Below are positions 35,485-42,594 of a stretch of 56,206 bases of DNA, in pieces; the stretch's first letter is position 1; the number at the start of each line of letters is the position of its first letter. Below the pieces are notes generated by a model that ran no database searches, was not told the DNA's origin, and was given only the letters and a program-made list of their open reading frames with translations. A program made the translations under genes and the position numbers. Origin of the DNA: a virus. The stretch lies in the IMG/VR virus record IMGVR_UViG_3300030107_003883, positions 1 to 56,206 of that record; one strand, 5' to 3'.

Positions 35485-35674
35485 CTTCTATCTCCTTATC
35501 ATTTATAAAAGTATTAGTTTCAAGCACAAGTCTTAATGCTTCACACCATCCTCTATTTTTCATAAAGTCAAAGTATAACAATCCTTCATCTCCGCTCATA
35601 TTCATTTTTACATAATCTTCATCTACTCTTTCACAATGTTTTAAGACCCTCTTTATTTGTAATGGGCTTAACAT
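35474..35674 (-). CDS. Small hypothetical protein, 66 aa
   Basis: The ATG at 35674 overlaps the end of the upstream gene, and its 3' end overlaps the tiny zinc-ribbon gene. The product is helical and acidic (MNMSGDEGLLYFDFMKNRGW in the centre). No family is recognised. Overlaps on both sides support expression within the replication operon. Confidence 0.7.
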   Translation of the reverse strand: MLSPLQIKRVLKHCERVDEDYVKMNMSGDEGLLYFDFMKNRGWCEALRLVLETNTFINDKEIEDGG

Positions 35675-36069
35675 ATGAAATCCACCAATGCTTTAACTAG
35701 CTCAGGAACTGCAATCTTCGGTAAATAAATAGGATTATGCTTGTCATCGCCAGTAACAGCAATACCATTAGCAGTAGAAGTAATTGTAAAGCATTTCCTG
35801 GGGTCTTTAGTAGCATTATCAATAGGCCATAAACTTTCTGCTTTAGGCCTTTCTTTGGGTTCTGGTACATCTGGGGTAGGTATCTCTTTTGCATGGTTTA
35901 GTCCTAACTCTTCTAATATTTTATCAGTTGCTTGCCTCATTCTAACTTTATTAGCTATAATGCCATCATTGCACATATGTAATAAGTCTTTTTGAAACAA
36001 TTTATACTTTCCGTTAACCACTTTCCAATGCAAATTATCTTTACCACACCCTCTATTACATGTTATCAT
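35668..36069 (-). CDS. Cys/His-containing hypothetical protein, 133 aa
   Basis: The ATG at 36069 has GGAGAG upstream. The N-terminus (ITCNRGCGKDNLHWK ... LLHMC) has three Cys and nearby His that could bind zinc. The middle is a Pro/Glu-rich linker and the C-terminus is beta-rich followed by a helix. It lies between the SSB-like gene and primase-helicase, so a replication-associated nucleic-acid-binding role is plausible. Confidence 0.7.
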   Translation of the reverse strand: MITCNRGCGKDNLHWKVVNGKYKLFQKDLLHMCNDGIIANKVRMRQATDKILEELGLNHAKEIPTPDVPEPKERPKAESLWPIDNATKDPRKCFTITSTANGIAVTGDDKHNPIYLPKIAVPELVKALVDFIC

Positions 36070-36104
36070 ATTCTCTCCGATGTTAGTAAGTTAATTCATA
36101 TAAA

Positions 36105-36142
36105 GCATTAAGGGGCCCCCGTTCAAAGACCCCTTATAATGC
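36105..36142. repeat. Inverted repeat in the gap after the SSB gene
   Basis: GCATTAAGGGG (36105-36115) pairs with CCCCTTATAATGC (36130-36142), with a two-base bulge. The gap 36070-36170 holds no gene. It may be a terminator-like or RNA-processing hairpin in the leftward transcript. Confidence 0.65.
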
Positions 36143-36170
36143 AAACTCCTATAACCGCCTTCTCAACCAT

Positions 36171-36692
36171 TTAGAAGATAGGAGCCTCTACTTGTTCTGT
36201 TGTGCCATTAGCAGGAGCAGGTGTAGATCCGTCTTTTACATAATCTGTATAATACTTCTCTGCACGCCCTTTCCAATAGTCAACATCATTTTCAGTAAAT
36301 TGCTCAATAATGTTCTTAAACTCAGTTGGTGCACATTGCTTTAAAGCACGTGTGTATTCACCATCTTTATGAAAGTATACATTAAGCTCTTTCCCTGTTA
36401 AATGACTAGTATCATCATCAATCTTAACAACCACATTTCCATCTGGTCCGTCAAGTCCATCAGTAATACCAGCGTTAGCAAATCTAAAGACTTGTCCTAT
36501 TGCGAACTCTTCTCCATTGCTGCCTTTCTTTTCATAGACTCTCATGGTAAAGTTCTCAGGATAGTCGTTAAACCACACATCTAAGAATTTAGTGCCATTA
36601 TAGTCACCGTACTTCGCTTTTGAAACAGTAAGTGTATGCCAACCAGTTGTATAGTTAGTACCACCACCTTTTTTTACTGTGAGTGTTCTCAT
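36171..36692 (-). CDS. Single-stranded DNA-binding protein-like, 173 aa
   Basis: The start overlaps the stop of the Sak4-like gene (ATGA), with GGAG upstream. Residues about 10-110 are beta-rich with aromatic positions typical of an OB fold (GWHTLTVSKAKYGDYNG, LDVWFNDYPENFTMRVYE). The C-terminus is Glu-containing and ends APIF, resembling the partner-binding tip of bacterial SSBs (…DIPF). Recombinase-SSB adjacency is standard in phages. The call rests on pattern and context; no full family match was made. Confidence 0.7.
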   Translation of the reverse strand: MRTLTVKKGGGTNYTTGWHTLTVSKAKYGDYNGTKFLDVWFNDYPENFTMRVYEKKGSNGEEFAIGQVFRFANAGITDGLDGPDGNVVVKIDDDTSHLTGKELNVYFHKDGEYTRALKQCAPTEFKNIIEQFTENDVDYWKGRAEKYYTDYVKDGSTPAPANGTTEQVEAPIF

Positions 36693-37438
36693 TTAGTTTC
36701 TCCATTTACTAGTGTTTGCAAACTATAGGTCTTACCTGAACCTGGTGAACCTATTATTAGTACTTTAGCTCCATCAAAGCCCTTGTCACGAGCTGCTGAT
36801 ATAACTTTACCATAATCTTGGTCCATTTCAGCTTCTAATAAGCCTGTTCTATCCTTAGCATGATCATATTTTTCACTACGTGCAGTAACCCATAGATACT
36901 TTCTATTAGTTCCAGATACTACAGTTTTAGTATAAAATACAAAATCAAACCACTTGCTGATATCGTCTTTACTACTGCCATCTATATAAGGTATAACCTT
37001 ATTTCCATCATCCATTGTTTGAATTTTAGAATGACAGTTGCATATTACTATACCAGGGATTTTACTTACGAATGATAGAGCTCCATCAAGTTTATTCTTT
37101 AATTGACCCCATCCTTGTAACTTCATTTTACCATCTTTGTCAGATAGTTCTCTCATATACTTCTTAGATAACTCTGAGAATGTATCCAGAACTAAAGCAT
37201 CAATCTTGGTATCAGTTTGTGCTGTAACAACTGAGCGTTGTTCATCTATTTCTAGATCACCAATATTAACTTTAACAGTTTTGGTCTCTTCCTTATACAG
37301 CTTACCTATAGTATTTTGAAATTGACTAAAGGTACCAGGCTGCATGACTGGAAAGCCAAACTGCTTGTGAATATATTCTTTTGATCCGAGAGTTTGAGAA
37401 CCATGTTCTAGATCGAACATTAGTGTTTTCATGCGCAT
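36689..37438 (-). CDS. Sak4-like RecA-type ATPase with C-terminal P-loop (circular permutant), 249 aa
   Basis: A start at 37438 is chosen because AAGGAG lies just upstream; the longer frame to 37471 lacks one. The elements of a Sak4/RecA-like phage recombinase are all present but rotated. The protein opens with KTLMFDLEHG (residues 4-13), which normally follows the P-loop helix. Walker B is ALVLDTFSEL (81-90), later strands include VICNCHSK and YLWVTARSEKY, and the Walker A motif GSPGSGKT is at 230-237, only 12 residues from the end. Joining the C- and N-termini restores the normal order. It would promote single-strand annealing or recombination with the SSB encoded next to it. ATPase family is well supported; the permutation is read directly from the sequence. 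Confidence 0.85.
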   Translation of the reverse strand: MRMKTLMFDLEHGSQTLGSKEYIHKQFGFPVMQPGTFSQFQNTIGKLYKEETKTVKVNIGDLEIDEQRSVVTAQTDTKIDALVLDTFSELSKKYMRELSDKDGKMKLQGWGQLKNKLDGALSFVSKIPGIVICNCHSKIQTMDDGNKVIPYIDGSSKDDISKWFDFVFYTKTVVSGTNRKYLWVTARSEKYDHAKDRTGLLEAEMDQDYGKVISAARDKGFDGAKVLIIGSPGSGKTYSLQTLVNGETK

Positions 37439-37455
37439 TTCTCTCCTTTTGTTGC

Positions 37456-37471
37456 GTGGTAAATATACCAC
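37456..37471. promoter_or_regulatory. Hairpin/palindrome upstream of the Sak4-like gene
   Basis: GTGGTA and TACCAC form a 6-bp stem around a 4-base loop, directly before the ribosome binding site (AAGGAG) of the ATPase gene. It could be an operator or an RNA hairpin that controls translation. Confidence 0.45.
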
Positions 37472-37822
37472 TGTTTTTCTTTCCTTTGCAAGGAAAACTT
37501 AGCGAGTGTCATATAGGCTAAGGTATTGGCTATAAGATATGCCAGGATTGCGCCCGTACGACCTTACGGTATCGTCTCTCCACTCGCTATAATACTTTGA
37601 AGAGAGGAAGAAACCTCGAAGTAACTCCCCCTCTTCTTGCATAACAAGGCTTAACATAACATGGATAATCACCACACAAATGGAGTGTTAAGCTATGTGT
37701 ATTTTGCTGCTTTGGGTTAGGTGAGCCAACCTATAATGGCCTGAGGGCCCAAATATCGAGCTAGCTTAAACTATAGCCTTACTCCCGCTAGGTTTCCAGA
37801 CTATGGTCCACAAATGGAACCC
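37472..37822 (-). other. Gene-free structured region between the E1-like and Sak4-like genes
   Basis: About 350 bases with no credible open frame but many hairpins. They include an 88-base element closed by AGCGAGTG/CACTCGCT (37501-37508 with 37581-37588) that contains inner hairpins such as CCGTA/TACGG (37554-37569). A second stem is GCTTAACA/TGTTAAGC (37649-37656 with 37686-37693). The nonamer CACAAATGG occurs twice (37675 and 37809). The structure is denser than expected for spacer DNA, so a non-coding RNA, RNA processing region or replication origin is possible. No known RNA family was recognised. Confidence 0.5.
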
Positions 37823-38476
37823 TCATATCTTTCTTAGCATCATAGTAGGAAAATGAAAGCTAAAGTTACTATTAAACGGTTCATCGGTTATGAACTTGCG
37901 AACGGAATTAGCAATAAAGCTTCCACTCATATTTGAGCAGTAACTTGTTGCTTTAGCGTTGCAAGGCTCCTCATCCCCTTGTTCATCAGAGTACCAATGT
38001 TTTTTATATTCAGCAAGTGTTGGCTTTTTGAATATATATTGTTGATAGTGTTCAGCTCCCATTCTCCCGTCTATGATGCATTTTGGCTTAGTCGTAGGGT
38101 TAGAGCATATTGTAGTGACCGCTTCCAACCTTGACCCCATCGAATCAAACCCTAGTATGACTATGTCATTATGATCCTGGAAATAGAATGTATCAAAGTC
38201 ACCATGATGAGTATCTATTACAAGTTCTCGACTTATATTTAATAAATGGCTCTTCAAAGCATTAACTTTGTTACTGCCAATATCTCCTTGAGTATACTGA
38301 GATACTCCGATATTAACATCTTCTACTATATCACGATCATATAGATGAAAATATAGTCCACCCATACGTGCCAATTGAGTGGCTGCGGCACTCCCGATAG
38401 CACCGCAACCTAGTATATGAAATGTGTAGTCATATACCCCTGTGAATAATCCTTCATTTCTTGCTGTTAAGCTCAT
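37823..38476 (-). CDS. E1/ThiF-like ubiquitin-like-protein activating enzyme, 217 aa
   Basis: The start at 38476 overlaps the JAB gene stop (ATGA), and the first residues (MSLTARNEGLF) match usual E1-like starts. The Rossmann nucleotide site is ILGCGAIGS (G23, G25, G28), followed by the acidic YDRD pair (D47, D49), N55, K70, and the GFDSMGSR loop (D111). In this family these bind ATP and adenylate the C-terminal Gly of a ubiquitin-like or sulphur-carrier protein. Two Cys near the end (C172 and C180 in PCNAKATSYC) are candidates for thioester formation or metal binding. It is the last gene of a cassette with a ubiquitin-like protein, an E2-like protein and a JAB peptidase. The family is firm; the substrate is inferred from context. 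Confidence 0.9.
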   Translation of the reverse strand: MSLTARNEGLFTGVYDYTFHILGCGAIGSAAATQLARMGGLYFHLYDRDIVEDVNIGVSQYTQGDIGSNKVNALKSHLLNISRELVIDTHHGDFDTFYFQDHNDIVILGFDSMGSRLEAVTTICSNPTTKPKCIIDGRMGAEHYQQYIFKKPTLAEYKKHWYSDEQGDEEPCNAKATSYCSNMSGSFIANSVRKFITDEPFNSNFSFHFPTMMLRKI

Positions 38477-39384
38477 ACTCCATACCCCCATCCTATACCA
38501 GCTTGATCTAATGTGTCGCCTGTTTGCTTATTTACAACAAAGTCTGATGGCATAGCATGTAATAAAGATTCAAGAGCATTTTCTACTACAAGAGTTACTT
38601 CATATATACTTTTACTATCTACAAGCTCTTTATTTAAATCATCTATTGACATTTTATAAGCTGCATAAGTCATTGATCCTGCTACTACTTCAGATATAAC
38701 CTCGTCAACTTCTTCAAGGATTTCGAAATATGTCTTTGGCTTACCAGACAAGCCTGTCTGACCAGCTGTGGTATGAAAAGGGAGTCGCTCTTGGCGAGGG
38801 TCCTCCGCAGCTTCTTTAAGCAGATCAGTATGATTTCCATTATTCTTTCTCCATGAATAACCTGTATATGTAGGAACTTTATATTCAGGCTTAGTACACA
38901 TTGCTGCTACATTCTCTTTAATCTTTTTGCTTATACGTGCTTTAGGATTAATTATAGTTAGATCAACATCTTCATGTACTTCTACAGGCTTCCATACAGA
39001 TACTCTAAACTTATATTCTTCCTTAAGGTTAACAACTAAGGCAAATGAGAAATCTCCTTGATCATATTCTTTTATAGCTGTTAAATCTGTGCCAGACCAG
39101 AATGCGTTCATTGTATGATGACTATGCCACCAACAAAATCTAAAGTTCTTTTTACCCAATCTTTTAGCCTCTTTAGTATAATATATAGCTAGCTCATCTT
39201 TATCAAGTACAGTATTCCCAGCGCTTATAACTTGCTTAAGTATTACAGGGTTTTCTAAATGCCAATCACCATCTTTATCTTCTACCATTACAGACATTCC
39301 ACCTATTTCAGATTGATGCTCTGTATGGGCTTCTTCTGCGTATCCCAGGATAGTATCCCAGTCTTTCTGTTTTATGTAAAACAT
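38473..39384 (-). CDS. JAB/JAMM metallopeptidase (deubiquitinase-like), 303 aa
   Basis: AAAGGAG lies 7-8 bases before the ATG. All JAMM residues are present: catalytic Glu26 (SEIGG), then HSH (H87, H89), Ser97 and Asp100 in the exact H-x-H-x7-S-x2-D spacing. Such enzymes use zinc to cleave isopeptide or peptide bonds after the C-terminal Gly of ubiquitin-like proteins. The C-terminal half (residues about 150-303) is helical and not part of the core fold, and may bind partners. The stop overlaps the E1-like start. Likely jobs are trimming the terminal Gln of the ubiquitin-like protein at 41646-41852 and removing it from targets. No NlpC/P60 domain is present, unlike lambda-type tail JAB proteins. 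Confidence 0.9.
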   Translation of the reverse strand: MFYIKQKDWDTILGYAEEAHTEHQSEIGGMSVMVEDKDGDWHLENPVILKQVISAGNTVLDKDELAIYYTKEAKRLGKKNFRFCWWHSHHTMNAFWSGTDLTAIKEYDQGDFSFALVVNLKEEYKFRVSVWKPVEVHEDVDLTIINPKARISKKIKENVAAMCTKPEYKVPTYTGYSWRKNNGNHTDLLKEAAEDPRQERLPFHTTAGQTGLSGKPKTYFEILEEVDEVISEVVAGSMTYAAYKMSIDDLNKELVDSKSIYEVTLVVENALESLLHAMPSDFVVNKQTGDTLDQAGIGWGYGV

Positions 39385-39412
39385 ATGTGTCTCCTTTTAT
39401 TTTATAATTTTA

Positions 39413-39471
39413 TGAGGGAAGCTATACTGCTTACGTTTCTCGGTGTCCACAGCTCCAATTAACTTCCCTCA
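39413..39471. repeat. Long-range inverted repeat upstream of the JAB gene
   Basis: TGAGGGAAG (39413-39421) is the exact reverse complement of CTTCCCTCA (39463-39471), 41 bases apart. It lies in the 150-base gap before the JAB gene and probably forms an RNA stem in the leftward transcript. Confidence 0.75.
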
Positions 39472-39481
39472 ACCATTTAGG

Positions 39482-39527
39482 CTAATCTAACCTTGGAGAG
39501 GAAATTCCGACGTTTTCTCTAGATTAG
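39482..39527. repeat. Second inverted repeat upstream of the JAB gene
   Basis: CTAATCTA (39482-39489) pairs with TAGATTAG (39520-39527). Inside it GAGA and TCTC can extend the structure. A 13-base element (CTCAACCATTTAG) just before it at 39468-39480 also occurs at 36162-36174. Confidence 0.7.
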
Positions 39528-39535
39528 ACCCAAAT

Positions 39536-41536
39536 CTATAAGTTATTTGCACTACCATTTCTAATAGCCCATTGAATAGTTCTTTCTTCTATTGTCATTT
39601 CTGCTTCAGGTGTTGTTGTTTGAACAGGTGTACGAGGAACAGATGTCGCAAAAGGATCATCATCTATTAAAGTATCCAAAGGGTCAAATGGAGTTCGATC
39701 TAATATATCATTAGCTTCTTGCTCTATTTGATTTATTTGATCTTGAGTTAGCTCAGGATTATCAGGTACAGGTGGAAGTTCAACGTTATAACCTATTACA
39801 TTCTCTCTATTCCATTCAAAATCACTTGTAAGATCTAAGTATACATTTTCATAGAAATGTTCAAAGTTAACAATAGGCATATTGCAAAGATTTCTTAGCT
39901 TTCTTCTATAAGTAGGTGTATCTTCTAATTCACCACCTGGCTCTCTACCTTCTTTAGCAAGCCATCTTATAATAACCCTATGCATTCTGATATAGTTATT
40001 ATATGAATCAAATATTCGCTCTCTAGTACGTGGAGTTGTCCATAAGCTATCTTCAATAGAATCTATATAGACATCATTCTCAGTAGACAGTATATTATCT
40101 TTAATAGAAAGTTCTAGCATTATACCAAGAATACCTTCTTCTTCAGGTGTCTTATCATCCTTTAATGTAAGAGATATGTTATTATACTGCTCACAATTAG
40201 TGTTAAAAGTACACTTTGCACATGGAAGATTAGCATCAGTTATATGATTATAATATTCTAATTTTCTATTTAAATATTCTTCAGCACCTATAGTATAACT
40301 ATTAGTATTGCTTATACGATAGCTATGATAAAATACATTTCTAGCATGATCATGTGCTTCATCAAATAACTTGCGACTTAAGTTACAACTTAACAATGTA
40401 TTATAAGTATAATTGCCATTTCCTTCAAAGAATGTTCTATATACAATATCATTATCACCTGATTCTGTTAAGAATGTATCAAATACTATGTTTCTGCCAT
40501 GAGACTTACTATAACTTATCCTATTTAAAGGATTAGTTTGAGGTACATAATAGTTTGTAGCCCATCCTACAAGAGTAGTTATATGTGCTAATATATCTAC
40601 ATTCATAATAGAAGCCCTTATTGCATTTTTCATACTGCCAAGACATACATTACCAGATTTTACATCATCACCAGCATAGTATCTATATTTATCATCACCT
40701 TGACTTATATATGGATGTCTATTTAGTCCAAAAGAATCTAAATATAAAGCTTCTAAGAAATGAGTTGCATTACTAGGAGGTGCAGCTTGCAAGAACTCTT
40801 CTCTTCCCCAATGTCTACTTATCAATGGTAATAAGAATACTCCTGATGCAATATATACGTCACCTATAGTATGGTTAAATCTTTTAGTTTCATTTCCTAT
40901 TATTATATGAGTACGCATATTTGCATTCTTTATTTTTACCATAAATAATACAATATAATCCCTTGTTTCAGATACATCACTAGGACCTATAAAATGAGCA
41001 TTGCCTCCATAGCTATATTGTCTTCTTAACATAGCTTTATTAGCACAAGTTTCCATTACTCTACATTGTATTTCTACATGAGGATACATCTCTTTAGCTA
41101 CCTCTAACTGACTGATAATACTAGACTTAACCTTGTCAAACTCTTCTTCAAATTGATCTGTATTATCCTGCCATTTGATGCCGTTAGACTTTAAGTCCTT
41201 TAGTTTATATTCAAGGCTTAACAAGCTTGATTTAAAACCAGACTCTCTCCATCTATAGTCTTGTATTCTTTTAAAGATAGACTCTACACCTCTTGGCTTC
41301 ATATCGTGCCTTAATACATGTTCGTTATAGGCTCTTTTTATTTCATTATAACCACCAGGTTTTAGAGTAAAGCTTTTAGATACACCTAAATTACAGTTAT
41401 ATCTTTCTTTTAATGTTTCTAAAGCCTCAATAATTTCTCCTTGAGGTCCTACAAGTATATTATCAATCAACTCAGACACATTACATTCAAATGTTTCTAT
41501 GTCCACAGAGTTTGCTTCTATCATTTTAAAATTCAT
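39536..41536 (-). CDS. Large E2-like (ubiquitin-conjugating-like) protein, 666 aa
   Basis: The ATG at 41536 has GGAG six bases upstream; an upstream in-frame TTG (41548) lacks this. Residues about 1-170 are helical. At 274-340 the sequence reads RHPYIS ... SGNVCLGS ... ITTLVGWATNYYVPQTNPLN. This is the E2 active-site pattern HPNIY ... G-x-(I/V)-C-L ... PxNPLN, with candidate catalytic Cys298. Bacterial E2-like proteins of the PRTRC-B/Prok-E2 type show the same short motif. The C-terminal half contains a C-x2-C-x5-C cluster (LPCAKCTFNTNC) that may bind zinc, followed by an acidic Pro-rich tail. It would accept the ubiquitin-like protein from the E1-like enzyme and pass it to a target. It is much longer than ordinary E2s (about 150 aa), so it may include target recognition. 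The E2 call is by motif and operon context. Confidence 0.7.
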   Translation of the reverse strand: MNFKMIEANSVDIETFECNVSELIDNILVGPQGEIIEALETLKERYNCNLGVSKSFTLKPGGYNEIKRAYNEHVLRHDMKPRGVESIFKRIQDYRWRESGFKSSLLSLEYKLKDLKSNGIKWQDNTDQFEEEFDKVKSSIISQLEVAKEMYPHVEIQCRVMETCANKAMLRRQYSYGGNAHFIGPSDVSETRDYIVLFMVKIKNANMRTHIIIGNETKRFNHTIGDVYIASGVFLLPLISRHWGREEFLQAAPPSNATHFLEALYLDSFGLNRHPYISQGDDKYRYYAGDDVKSGNVCLGSMKNAIRASIMNVDILAHITTLVGWATNYYVPQTNPLNRISYSKSHGRNIVFDTFLTESGDNDIVYRTFFEGNGNYTYNTLLSCNLSRKLFDEAHDHARNVFYHSYRISNTNSYTIGAEEYLNRKLEYYNHITDANLPCAKCTFNTNCEQYNNISLTLKDDKTPEEEGILGIMLELSIKDNILSTENDVYIDSIEDSLWTTPRTRERIFDSYNNYIRMHRVIIRWLAKEGREPGGELEDTPTYRRKLRNLCNMPIVNFEHFYENVYLDLTSDFEWNRENVIGYNVELPPVPDNPELTQDQINQIEQEANDILDRTPFDPLDTLIDDDPFATSVPRTPVQTTTPEAEMTIEERTIQWAIRNGSANNL

Positions 41537-41554
41537 TGTTGTCTCCAAGTTATA

Positions 41555-41630
41555 ATGGGGTAAAATATTACAATTCAGTTAGGCTTGCATAAAAGGAGCT
41601 TTATCCCGAGCATTGACCACCTTACCCCAT
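41555..41630. repeat. Long-range inverted repeat between the E2-like and Ubl genes
   Basis: ATGGGGTAA (41555-41563) pairs exactly with TTACCCCAT (41622-41630) across 58 bases. It occupies the gap between the ubiquitin-like gene and the E2-like gene and may adjust their relative expression or RNA stability. Confidence 0.75.
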
Positions 41631-41645
41631 AATTGTTATAATATC

Positions 41646-41852
41646 TTACTGACCACCAGTCTTATTACTATTTACATTAGCAACAATGTCCCCATCTTGC
41701 AATTGATAGTCATCTGACTGATCTGTTGCATTTACAGCTACACTTGACCCAGCAGGCATATCAAGTTCAGTTCTTAATGAGCCTATAGTTTGACTAGTTA
41801 CTACTTTTTCAACGAATCCACCGCCACTAAGTACTTTTATTGTTATTGACAT
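41646..41852 (-). CDS. Ubiquitin-like beta-grasp protein ending in Gly-Gly-Gln, 68 aa
   Basis: GGAGG in the end of the preceding gene serves as ribosome binding site, and the ATG directly follows that gene's stop. The sequence has the ThiS/MoaD/ubiquitin pattern: strand ITIKVLSGGG, helix start TIGSLRTEL, strand SSVAVNAT, then the signature LQDGDIVANV and the C-terminal tail KTGGQ (G66-G67-Q68). In this superfamily the di-Gly is adenylated by an E1. The extra terminal Gln would have to be removed first, a likely job for the JAB peptidase in the same operon. Gene order (Ubl, E2-like, JAB, E1-like) supports a conjugation tag rather than a sulphur carrier for cofactor synthesis. Confidence 0.85.
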   Translation of the reverse strand: MSITIKVLSGGGFVEKVVTSQTIGSLRTELDMPAGSSVAVNATDQSDDYQLQDGDIVANVNSNKTGGQ

Positions 41853-42035
41853 TTAAGCCTCCTTATTGATTGTTTCTTTATTACGAAGCGCTTTCCATGC
41901 ACTCTTAGGCATATATTTCGCTTCCTGTTTATTTACTACCTTCTCAGCGTCTTCATCACGTACCCGCAGCAATGTACCTACAGGTAATCGCTTCCAATAC
42001 TGTGAATTTTCTACTACAGTTTTAATTGTTTTCAT
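41853..42035 (-). CDS. Small basic protein directly upstream of the Ubl, 60 aa
   Basis: The product is Lys-rich (YWKRLPVGTLLRVRDEDAEK, then AKYMPKSAWKALRNK) with a predicted small beta-helix fold; proteins with a similar RDEDA(E)KVV...Y.PKS.W pattern are common short phage proteins of unknown role. The stop abuts the Ubl start, so both are made from one message. It may be a partner, adaptor or substrate of the conjugation cassette, or an unrelated neighbour. Confidence 0.7.
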   Translation of the reverse strand: MKTIKTVVENSQYWKRLPVGTLLRVRDEDAEKVVNKQEAKYMPKSAWKALRNKETINKEA

Positions 42036-42053
42036 TTATTGCCTCCAGTTATA

Positions 42054-42090
42054 GTAGACCTGCCAACTCCTTACGAATCAGCAGGCCTAC
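42054..42090 (-). repeat. Hairpin upstream of the 60-aa/Ubl operon
   Basis: GTAGACCTGC (42054-42063) and GCAGGCCTAC (42081-42090) pair over 10 bases. The single non-Watson-Crick position is a G-U wobble only in minus-strand RNA, which argues that the leftward transcript is the functional molecule. Confidence 0.7.
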
Positions 42091-42105
42091 ATGAGAAGTG
42101 GTCAA

Positions 42106-42594
42106 CTACTCTTCATCCACACTAGGATAAGTACATTCTTTTGTCCAGGTATTGGGATCGCCTAGTCCATCTCCATCAAGATCAAGGTACCACATTGTTG
42201 GTCCCTCGCCATTACAGACCCCACATTCATCTCGCCAGTTTTCATAGCAAGTATCATCTTTATCATCAGAGTTTGTGACCCATCTTCCTCTTTCGAGTGG
42301 TTGACTTACATGGAGATCAGTGGTATATTCGTCACCATTCCACCAAAATGTATGTCCCTCACCCTTAGCACGATGTTGTATTCTGAACGCTTCAACAAAT
42401 GGCATATCATCCAAGTTTATCTGTACAGGATCAACGTGCGTATATTTAAACATAGAGTGATCAATTACAGGCTCTTCTTCCATTTGTTTAGCCTTATTTA
42501 ACACTCTGTTAGTTATATTACTGTTATCTTTTGCTTCAACATCACTACATCCCACAAATATCATCATTACTATCATTAATAGATTGCTTCTCAT
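42106..42594 (-). CDS. Phage lipoprotein with CGVCNG/DxDGDG motif, 162 aa
   Basis: The N-terminus is a lipoprotein signal peptide: a short basic start, a hydrophobic stretch, and the lipobox FVGC, so the mature protein should begin at Cys15 and be anchored to a membrane. Near the C-terminus is DECGVCNGEG followed by YLDLDGDGLGDP, a Ca-binding-like repeat seen in secreted proteins of marine bacteria and related to the Cys-rich repeat in the virion gene at 15294-16880. An early-expressed phage lipoprotein is often used for superinfection exclusion or receptor masking; that role is inferred. AGGAG-type sequence precedes the ATG. Confidence 0.8.
   Translation of the reverse strand: MRSNLLMIVMMIFVGCSDVEAKDNSNITNRVLNKAKQMEEEPVIDHSMFKYTHVDPVQINLDDMPFVEAFRIQHRAKGEGHTFWWNGDEYTTDLHVSQPLERGRWVTNSDDKDDTCYENWRDECGVCNGEGPTMWYLDLDGDGLGDPNTWTKECTYPSVDEE

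Noticed and set aside
37480-37496. TTTCCTT/AAGGAAA hairpin as a terminator
   Set aside because: No U run follows on either strand, and it lies in the leader of the Sak4-like gene.
38473-39384. Lambda-type tail assembly peptidase (JAB + NlpC/P60)
   Set aside because: There is no NlpC/P60 domain, and the gene lies in the replication arm beside E1-, E2- and Ubl-like genes rather than among tail genes.
41646-41852. Pup-like protein because of the GGQ ending
   Set aside because: Pup is disordered; this sequence has the beta-grasp strand pattern with DGD before the tail, and no Pup ligase or deamidase gene is present.
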